Source: a virus
Virus record (IMG/VR): IMGVR_UViG_3300026488_000246
Coordinates: 19,463 to 83,462 of that record
Strand: one strand, 5' to 3'
Length of the DNA: 64,000 bases
In this document: piece by piece, positions 58,316 to 64,000 of the stretch
Position numbering within the stretch: the stretch's first letter is position 1
Layout of the letters: every line of letters begins with the position of its first letter
The notes under the pieces: generated by a model
What the model was told of the DNA's origin: nothing
Seen by the model: the letters and a program-made list of their open reading frames with translations, nothing else
Database searches by the model: none
Translations under genes and position numbers: made by a program

Positions 58316-58780
58316 ATGAAGATAGGTCTTTTTGGAGGTTCATTTGATCCATTTCATGAAGGACATCTTGCAACAGCTTTGAATCTTCTTCAATATTTAG
58401 ATAGAATCATTTTCATACCAACATACCAGAATCCATTAAAGCAACACAAACCCATGTTTAGTAATGAAGAAAGACTTGAGTTGATTAAGCAAGTTTGTAA
58501 GTATTTTCCAGAATTCGATTATAACGACTATGATATTGTAACCGAAAATTGTTTTACTATCAATACAGTGAGACATCTCTCAAACCTTTATCATGATGCA
58601 GACTTATATTGGATTCTAGGAGATGACGCTTTCATCAAACTTCTTAGGTGGAAAGATTGGAAATCGTTATTCGATTACGTTAAACTGATTGTAGTTGAAA
58701 GAAATCAACCACTAGCTCATACTTTAAGATATGCAGATAACATTTGTAGACAACTCAATATAGAATTTTCACTAGGATGA
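58316..58780 (+). CDS. nadD: Nicotinate-nucleotide adenylyltransferase (NadD-like), interrupted by an in-frame TGA
   Basis: NadD makes the dinucleotide precursor of NAD from nicotinate mononucleotide and ATP. The N-terminal GLFGGSFDPFHEGH (residues 4-17) is the nucleotidyltransferase signature, followed by IIFIPTYQNPLK and WILGDDAF. The frame stops at TGA 58778-58780 after 154 aa. It continues in the same frame to 58945 with the missing C-terminal motif ISSTQIRKQL; the total of about 209 residues is the normal family length. Either readthrough makes the full enzyme, or this is a nonsense mutation or error. Confidence 0.8.
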   Translation: MKIGLFGGSFDPFHEGHLATALNLLQYLDRIIFIPTYQNPLKQHKPMFSNEERLELIKQVCKYFPEFDYNDYDIVTENCFTINTVRHLSNLYHDADLYWILGDDAFIKLLRWKDWKSLFDYVKLIVVERNQPLAHTLRYADNICRQLNIEFSLG

Positions 58781-58945
58781 TCTGAGAAGTTTCCTCTCAT
58801 TCTGATTTATGATATTGAAACTCCAAGTATTTCATCAACTCAAATAAGAAAGCAACTTAATAGCAAACATGATTATCTAAAACAGTTTGAATCCATTGTT
58901 AGGAGATATCATGAGCACACAAAAGAAAAAGCCTCATCCAAGTGA
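58781..58945 (+). pseudogene. C-terminal part of NadD beyond the in-frame stop
   Basis: These 54 codons encode the ATP-contacting ISSTQIR segment and the final helices of NadD, in frame with the upstream part. There is no suitable internal start or ribosome site. The last 35 bases overlap the start of the glycosylase gene, as expected for a compact operon in which the whole frame was once functional. Confidence 0.75.
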
Positions 58946-59915
58946 ATTGCTATGGAGGTGGTTCTTTGAATCTAATGATCCTGAACCACCTCCTGAACTT
59001 GTTGATAATCCACAACTTACACATGTAACAATCATTTCATGTTTCCCTATGAATCAACAACTTAATGCTCATCTTGTAAACAGGTTATCAGGATTTAATC
59101 TGTATAGTATATCTAAACGGGATTTACTTAAACGATTAAAAGAACTGATAAGACGGTTTAAGGTAAGTCCTTATGATTACTGGACACTAGCCCAAAAGAA
59201 ACCTCATCAAGATCCATTAGCCAAATGCTTATGGAGACACTATGAAATTAAACCACAAGATTTATCTTATGTGATTGAAGTATCTGGTGGAAGACAGGTT
59301 GTTGAATCGTTATGTGGTAAGGCTGTAAAGCTTAAGAAAAACCAAGATGAGAATGATGTATTTTCTCATCTTGCTAACTTGATTCAACAGCAAAGTAAAT
59401 CCAATGCTTCTAATTCAGGATTACAACAAACCTTAGAAGATTACAAACAATGGATTATAGATTTACTTTCCACTAAAACAACAGTATGCAATTATGAAGG
59501 ATGTAGAGATTGTCCTTTAAGAAATCAACCATTCGTACCCCCAGATTTCATAATCAATGATCCATCAAGGAATGAAGTTGATATCATGATAGTAGGTATG
59601 AATCCTTATGTAGATGAAGTTAAGCAAGGTAAACCATTTGTTGGGAGATCTGGAAAGAAACTTAGGGAAGTCCTTTCTAAGATCTTTGATAAGCATAATA
59701 TTGTAATCACAAATACTTGTATGTGCTTTGTGCCAGATAACAAAGATCCTGATAAACAATCGCAAGCTTGCTGTAAACCTTTACTACTTGAGCAGATCAA
59801 AAGAATTAAACCAAAGATTGTTGTACCTTTAGGAGGTTTAGCAGCTTCAAACTTACTGAATCAACCAGTATCTATAACCAAAATTGCTGGGCAAAAGTTT
59901 GAAATTGAAACCTAG
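58911..59915 (+). CDS. Uracil-DNA glycosylase (family 4-like), lacking its final motif
   Basis: This protein should remove uracil from DNA. Of its 334 residues, the first ~185 are unassigned. Then come iron-sulfur-type Cys (C193, C198, C201, C270/C272, C287/C288), the first catalytic motif GMNPYVDEVKQGKPFVGRSG (about 229-248), ITNTCMCFVP and PKIVVPLGG. It ends at ITKIAGQKFEIET, precisely before the place where family 4 enzymes have their HPS motif. That motif occurs at the start of the polymerase gene at 60297 in the same reading phase. ATG 58911 follows AGGAG. Confidence 0.8.
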   Translation: MSTQKKKPHPSELLWRWFFESNDPEPPPELVDNPQLTHVTIISCFPMNQQLNAHLVNRLSGFNLYSISKRDLLKRLKELIRRFKVSPYDYWTLAQKKPHQDPLAKCLWRHYEIKPQDLSYVIEVSGGRQVVESLCGKAVKLKKNQDENDVFSHLANLIQQQSKSNASNSGLQQTLEDYKQWIIDLLSTKTTVCNYEGCRDCPLRNQPFVPPDFIINDPSRNEVDIMIVGMNPYVDEVKQGKPFVGRSGKKLREVLSKIFDKHNIVITNTCMCFVPDNKDPDKQSQACCKPLLLEQIKRIKPKIVVPLGGLAASNLLNQPVSITKIAGQKFEIET

Positions 59916-59925
59916 GAGGTGAAGA

Positions 59926-60273
59926 ATGAATAGAAAGGAGCTAGTTAAAACTCTATTCTATCATACATCTGACTTTGTTAGAAACAAAGATCCTAAACTT
60001 GCAAAGGAAATAGTGCTAATTCTTACTGAGCTTAACGCTATGAAAGATGTCAAAACATTCATCGAACTAGCTAGAGAAGTGAATTTTGATTTAACAGATG
60101 ATATAGAATATGATACAATTGAGACACTAGGTTCTATCATTGATACGATAAGCATGTTTGATGATGAAGATGATGGAGACATATATTACCTTTATGCAAT
60201 GTCTTGTAAGTTAATGCATTACATAGAAGTTTTACTTGGAAAGAAGTTAGAAGAGATTGTCTTGCAATCCTAA
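59926..60273 (+). CDS. Small protein inserted between the two glycosylase parts
   Basis: This is a 115-aa, helical, acidic protein with AGGAGG seven bases before its ATG. It lies in a different reading phase, inside the 381-nt segment that separates the glycosylase body from its HPS motif. It has no HNH, GIY-YIG or LAGLIDADG motif and no recognised family. It could be an inserted gene that split the ancestral fusion. Confidence 0.65.
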   Translation: MNRKELVKTLFYHTSDFVRNKDPKLAKEIVLILTELNAMKDVKTFIELAREVNFDLTDDIEYDTIETLGSIIDTISMFDDEDDGDIYYLYAMSCKLMHYIEVLLGKKLEEIVLQS

Positions 60274-60296
60274 TCTGAAATTGTTAAGGGGGTCTA

Positions 60297-62621
60297 ATGA
60301 AAGTAACTGTTATTCCCAACCTACATCCATCAGCGGTAATTAGGAACACCAAACAATGGGAACCTTTATTTATTCATGCTTTTGAAAGAATTAAAGAGAA
60401 ACTAGCTATACATAATACTGCTGATTCTAAACCTGCGAAAAATGATACATTACCGAACCATACAAACAATATTATTCATTTGAATGATACGAATTTTGAA
60501 TCTATACTTAAGCAGTTAAAGGATGAAGGTTACGCGCTTATAGATGTGCAAAGATACAAGGATCTTTATGGTGATCAAGTTGTAGATCAAGGTATCTTTG
60601 CTGTTGTATCTAATGGAAAACAGAGAAAGTATTTGATGCTTAACAATGTTAGGCTTAAATACTATACATTGAGAAGAGGACAATCACCAGAACCTTTAAT
60701 GCCTTTCAATACTTTAAATCAAGAAATAGGTTCAACTTGTAAAGATATCGTTAAAGATAGATACAAAGCTATGCCAATGTATAAAGATCAAGTATACTAT
60801 AACTATGATTTTCCAATAGATGATTGGCTTGTATTACAAATAAGAGAAATCCTTGATAAGGACCCAACATACAACATTGCATTCTTTGACATAGAGGTTC
60901 ATGCAGAAGATGGTACATTCCCAGATGAAAGGCAGGCTAAATATCCTGTATCAACTATCTCTTTTGTTATAGGAAACGAATTCTATCAGCTTATAAACAA
61001 GAAACTTTTTCCGAATCTAAACGAGGAAAGAATTAAGGACCTAATCAAACAGAATGGAGTAACCATTGATAACCTGAATATCATTTACTATGATGATGAA
61101 GTTTCTATGCTAAAAGGATTTGCAAAACTTCTGAAGGATAAACAAGTAGATGTACTTACAGCTTGGAACATCTACTTCGATATTAACTATTTGGCTAATA
61201 GATGCAAAGTTATTGGTGTGGATACAGATATCTTCTCACCAATTGGAAAACCTATGTATCCTTCTGGTAAACTTGGTTTCCATATGATTCCTGGAATTAT
61301 CATAGCTGACTTACTTGAACTATACAAATCTTATGAGGGTAGAGAAACAAGATATAATCTAGATTACATTGTGGAGAAGAATCTTGGATTAAACAAAGTT
61401 AAATATGAAGGAACACTTGCAGAATTACTTCATAAAGATCCAGATTTGTACATAGCTTACTCTGCTGTTGATACCAAACTTATCCAAATGCTTGAAGATA
61501 AGAAAGGTGATCTTACACTACATTTACAACTAAAGGATCTGGCAAGAATCTCTTATCTAAACAGTTATTCAACACTAACCCAAATAGATGGACTTATGTA
61601 TCAGTATGCTAAAAAGAGAGGAATGGCTTTAAGGCAACGTCCTCTTAAAGCTGACAAATCTGGATCTTTCGTTGGTGCTTTTGTAAGGGAGCCAAGGAAA
61701 GGATACATTCCGTATGTAATTGACTTGGATGCATCATCCATGTATCCCTCAATTATGATTTCATTAAACATATCGCCAGAAACTTTTGTGGGATACATTG
61801 AAGAAGGTTCTAACCCAACATTTATGGAAAAGTTTCTGCTTACAAATGAAGTAGATGATGAAACTGTTACTGTGATAGTTAATCCTAATAAGAAAGGTTT
61901 TCTAGAAGAGCAAAGAATACAGATTAAAGTAAGAGATCTCAAGAATAAGGTCTATAGCAATAAACTTACAATTTCTCCTGCAGGGACGATATTTGATAGA
62001 TCTAAGAAAGGTTTCATTGAAGAGATTCTTGAAGACCTAATTACAAGAAGAAAAAGATTCAAGAAAGAGGCTTTGAAACTCCTTGAATCCTCCAATCCAG
62101 AAGATAAAGCCTTAGGTGCTAAATACAATGTAATACAGAAAGCTTTGAAAGTATTAGCTAACGCTATTTATGGTGCTATGGGTAACCAAGCATACAGATT
62201 CTTTGATACAAGAATTTCTGTAACAATTACTCTTACAGGACAATGGGAGATTAAGTTTGTATCTGGACTAACAGAGAAGTTCATACAACACATCATAGGA
62301 ACCGAAGAGATTTATCTTGAACCAGAATTAGATAGAGAGATTCTGAGAGAGGCAGAAGGTGAGCAACATTATGTATTCTATTCCGATACAGACTCATCAT
62401 TCATTGATATCTTTGAATTGTTAGTTAACGAGATTCCAAAAGTTATGCAAGAGCTTTCAGGACTTAGTCAGGTTACATTGGGTAACGAAGTAATCAAACT
62501 ACCTAATGATTTTGATGAAAAGTTAAAGATGTTAGTTGATGTGAAATACAAAGCATTAAAAGAAAAGCTTGAAACTGATTCCCCTATACATCCAATAGTA
62601 GCTAAAATGTTTGGAGAATGA
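60297..62621 (+). CDS. Family B DNA polymerase with an N-terminal glycosylase fragment
   Basis: This is the replicative polymerase (774 aa). The first ~40 residues (VTVIPNLHPSAVIRN, then a PLFIHAFERIKEKL helix) match the C-terminal end of family 4 uracil-DNA glycosylases, not a polymerase. Exonuclease motifs follow: FFDIEVH (D198, E200), TAWNIYFDINYL (D295), YSAVDTK (D392). Polymerase motifs are DLDASSMYPSI (D476), KVLANAIYGAMGN (about 618-630) and FYSDTDSS (D697, D699). The protein ends only 75 residues after the last motif, so the usual K-x-Y/thumb region is missing or encoded elsewhere. AAGGGGG precedes the ATG. Confidence 0.9.
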   Translation: MKVTVIPNLHPSAVIRNTKQWEPLFIHAFERIKEKLAIHNTADSKPAKNDTLPNHTNNIIHLNDTNFESILKQLKDEGYALIDVQRYKDLYGDQVVDQGIFAVVSNGKQRKYLMLNNVRLKYYTLRRGQSPEPLMPFNTLNQEIGSTCKDIVKDRYKAMPMYKDQVYYNYDFPIDDWLVLQIREILDKDPTYNIAFFDIEVHAEDGTFPDERQAKYPVSTISFVIGNEFYQLINKKLFPNLNEERIKDLIKQNGVTIDNLNIIYYDDEVSMLKGFAKLLKDKQVDVLTAWNIYFDINYLANRCKVIGVDTDIFSPIGKPMYPSGKLGFHMIPGIIIADLLELYKSYEGRETRYNLDYIVEKNLGLNKVKYEGTLAELLHKDPDLYIAYSAVDTKLIQMLEDKKGDLTLHLQLKDLARISYLNSYSTLTQIDGLMYQYAKKRGMALRQRPLKADKSGSFVGAFVREPRKGYIPYVIDLDASSMYPSIMISLNISPETFVGYIEEGSNPTFMEKFLLTNEVDDETVTVIVNPNKKGFLEEQRIQIKVRDLKNKVYSNKLTISPAGTIFDRSKKGFIEEILEDLITRRKRFKKEALKLLESSNPEDKALGAKYNVIQKALKVLANAIYGAMGNQAYRFFDTRISVTITLTGQWEIKFVSGLTEKFIQHIIGTEEIYLEPELDREILREAEGEQHYVFYSDTDSSFIDIFELLVNEIPKVMQELSGLSQVTLGNEVIKLPNDFDEKLKMLVDVKYKALKEKLETDSPIHPIVAKMFGE

Positions 62622-62626
62622 ACTAA

Positions 62627-62658
62627 AGGGATGGTAACCATTCTTGGTTACCATCCCT
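62627..62658 (+). terminator. Strong hairpin after the polymerase gene
   Basis: The 14-bp perfect stem AGGGATGGTAACCA/TGGTTACCATCCCT with a TTCT tetraloop is followed by AAACTGCTTTT. Confidence 0.75.
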
Positions 62659-62867
62659 AAACTGCTTTTATGGAGATGGAACGTCTAAGTTTCGATATTG
62701 TAGATTGTAGCGAAATCTCACTTTAGAGTGTTTCATATTCATTTATATTCAACTGAGGGGTCTAGGTTGTTTTTTCAACCTGAATCTGAAAAACAAACAA
62801 GAACCTAGGTAATCTCTAAGTTTTCAAAGATTACCTAGGCCTGGGAGAGTTAATCTCTCCCAATAAT
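62659..62867. other. Non-coding region with three further hairpins
   Basis: No ORF with a ribosome site is present. Hairpins occur at 62764-62781 (AGGTTG/CAACCT), 62804-62839 (CCTAGGTAATCT/AGATTACCTAGG, 12 bp) and 62842-62862 (TGGGAGAG/CTCTCCCA). Confidence 0.65.
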
Positions 62868-62976
62868 CTCCTACAATCGGCTTAATGCAGACTGTAGGAG
62901 CAGATTTCCATCTTTTCAATGAATTGAATGTTGTTTGCATAGCCTTTTGGCTATGTATGATTAGAAATCTTTTTAA
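62868..62976 (+). ncRNA. Candidate structured small RNA
   Basis: The hairpin CTCCTACA/TGTAGGAG (62868-62875/62893-62900) is followed by an outer stem AGATTTC/GAAATCT (62902-62908/62964-62970) that encloses CATAGCC/GGCTATG with a TTTT loop (62938-62955). The outer stem runs into TCTTTTTAAG, a U-tract like that of an intrinsic terminator. No protein is encoded. The fold is seen by eye; the RNA is a prediction. Confidence 0.45.
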
Positions 62977-63050
62977 GAGTCCCTTCATTTAACATTTATT
63001 TCAAATGTAAGTTCTATAACGTAAATTACAACCGTTTTAAGGAGGTGGAT

Positions 63051-63470
63051 ATGGAAGTAGTAATCAAATCTGTCAATGCAGATCCTATCAAAAATATACT
63101 AGCTTGGTTCAAAAGACGAATCGAGGAAGACTTTTATTCACACTTCAATCTTGTAGAGCAGTTGCATAGAACCATTCATGTTGCACCACATCCTGGAAAT
63201 ACACCTGATGTCTATGATGACTTTGCCGACGCTCTCGATTATGCTGACATCTTTTTCGAAAAAGAGTTTGCAAACTTTCTAGGATTAGCAATAAAGTATG
63301 GTGTAATTGATCGTGAAACTAACTTTGTGATACGATCTATATATGTAACGGATCATGATGTAAAACTAGTTGCGTTTATGAATTTGATAGCTAGAAAGGT
63401 TAACAATGGTAATGTAACGTTTACACTGAAGAGATTTGATGAGTTAGATCATGAAGAAACAATGTTGTAG
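63051..63470 (+). CDS. Unknown protein
   Basis: This is a 139-aa alpha/beta protein starting at ATG 63051 with AAGGAGG at 63039-63045. It contains HVAPHPGNTPDVYDDFADA and is acidic overall. No family was recognised. It is not the missing polymerase thumb by any visible motif. Confidence 0.6.
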   Translation: MEVVIKSVNADPIKNILAWFKRRIEEDFYSHFNLVEQLHRTIHVAPHPGNTPDVYDDFADALDYADIFFEKEFANFLGLAIKYGVIDRETNFVIRSIYVTDHDVKLVAFMNLIARKVNNGNVTFTLKRFDELDHEETML

Positions 63471-63474
63471 TTTT

Positions 63475-63496
63475 GGAGAGGTCTTTGAACCTCTCC
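63475..63496 (+). terminator. Short intergenic hairpin
   Basis: The 7-bp stem GGAGAGG/CCTCTCC with an 8-nt loop lies between two genes; no U-tract follows. Confidence 0.45.
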
Positions 63497-63521
63497 TCCA
63501 ATAACTGAAGGAGGTGGTGGT

Positions 63522-64000
63522 ATGATAAACCAAATGCTAAACGATTACAAATTCATCAAAGGTATAGCAGAACCACTTAACAACACCTTTCATGCTTACA
63601 AGAATGACCCTTCTAATGGTCTTTCTCCATACCATTTAGAAGGTTCTGTTTGGATGCATACTTTGATGACATTAACACATGCAGAAACAGAATTTGCTAA
63701 AATAGCGTTATTATTCCATGATAGTGGGAAGATGATGGTTTATGAGGATCTTGATAAGAAACGGTTTAGAAGGTTTAGCGGGCATGAAATTGCTTCTGGT
63801 AATATCTGGTTAGATTATGCATTACAAACGGATTTTATTAAGGATCAGCTTAGTAAGGAGGACATTTTCAATATTTACAAGCTTATTCAGACGCACCATA
63901 TGTACAAGTTAAACAAAGATAACCGGTTGTGGACTAAACTAGACATCCTAGATGTCTTATCTATCTGGAAAGATATACATTATGCTGATGTAAACGATAG
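63522..64000 (+). CDS. HD-domain phosphohydrolase-like protein (3' end outside window)
   Basis: At least 159 residues are present, open to the window edge. The HD signature appears as VWMHTLM, LLFHDSGK (the paired His-Asp), FSGHEIASG and QTHHMYKL, then IHYADVND. The layout (HDxGK...GHE) resembles the HD module of tRNA nucleotidyltransferases and related phage phosphohydrolases. A nucleotide or RNA 2',3'-phosphate substrate is possible. AAGGAGG lies ahead of the ATG. The C-terminus cannot be judged. Confidence 0.8.
   Translation, partial: MINQMLNDYKFIKGIAEPLNNTFHAYKNDPSNGLSPYHLEGSVWMHTLMTLTHAETEFAKIALLFHDSGKMMVYEDLDKKRFRRFSGHEIASGNIWLDYALQTDFIKDQLSKEDIFNIYKLIQTHHMYKLNKDNRLWTKLDILDVLSIWKDIHYADVND

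Noticed and set aside
58778-58780. Genome-wide reassignment of TGA as a sense codon
   Set aside because: TGA serves as the apparent normal stop of several genes here (for example at 2008, 4671 and 7778), so only this one codon is exceptional.
59913-60296. Intein or group I intron between the glycosylase pieces
   Set aside because: No intein splice residues, homing motifs or intron core sequences could be recognised; a simple gene insertion fits better, though splicing was not excluded.

Overview
This window looks like part of the genome of a large, strictly lytic-type contractile-tailed phage (myovirus, possibly a jumbo phage). Every convincing gene lies on the + strand. Genes are packed tightly with many ATGA/TAATG overlaps, the DNA is AT-rich, and most starts have a strong AAGGAGG Shine-Dalgarno, which suits a low-GC (perhaps Bacillota) host. 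The host cannot be named from the sequence. No capsid, portal or terminase genes and no tRNAs were recognised.

Layout. 1-2030: an IS607-type element (serine transposase TnpA, RNA-guided nuclease TnpB, and a foldable omega-RNA-like 3' end). 2047-7112: small membrane and unknown proteins, a class II glutamine amidotransferase, and scars of past duplication and recombination (4017-4230). 7211-11200: a compact operon with an HExxH metalloprotein, a TelA-like coiled-coil protein, an AEP-primase-like protein and three small helical proteins. 11338-38784: the tail/baseplate module, with a hub protein plus possible frameshift product, gp25-like wedge, sheath, four tube-fold paralogues, a gp6/J-like wedge, a tube-initiator-like protein, a gp5/gpV-like spike and many large unknown virion proteins. 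38789-42503: a RecA/UvsX recombinase and a Cas4-like Fe-S nuclease. 42526-43582: a fibre-like protein and a Cys-rich PAAR tip. 44794-49494: a 590-aa unknown protein, a 0.9-kb non-coding repeat region, a PD-(D/E)XK-like nuclease and a membrane M48-like protease. 49662-54416: ribonucleotide reductase (nrdA, nrdB) with a deoxyribosyltransferase-like gene. 55727: an HNH nuclease. 58316-62621: NadD with an internal stop, then a family-4-like uracil-DNA glycosylase whose last conserved motif lies at the N-terminus of a family B DNA polymerase. 62622-63050: an array of RNA hairpins. 63522-end: an HD-domain protein.

Two regulatory signals recur. One is a 49-nt element that occurs seven times immediately upstream of genes and in a diverged form five times in the 46.7-47.4 kb non-coding region; it always ends in TGAAAC followed by a short TTC-containing tail and is probably the phage's own promoter. 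The other is a set of strong hairpins: between genes (few with a U-tract) and, unusually, inside the first 200 nt of several structural genes. The strongest candidates for undescribed biology are the split glycosylase/polymerase, the 49-nt elements and their ORF-less array, the TelA/AEP/HExxH operon, and the hairpin RNA region at 62.6-63.0 kb.
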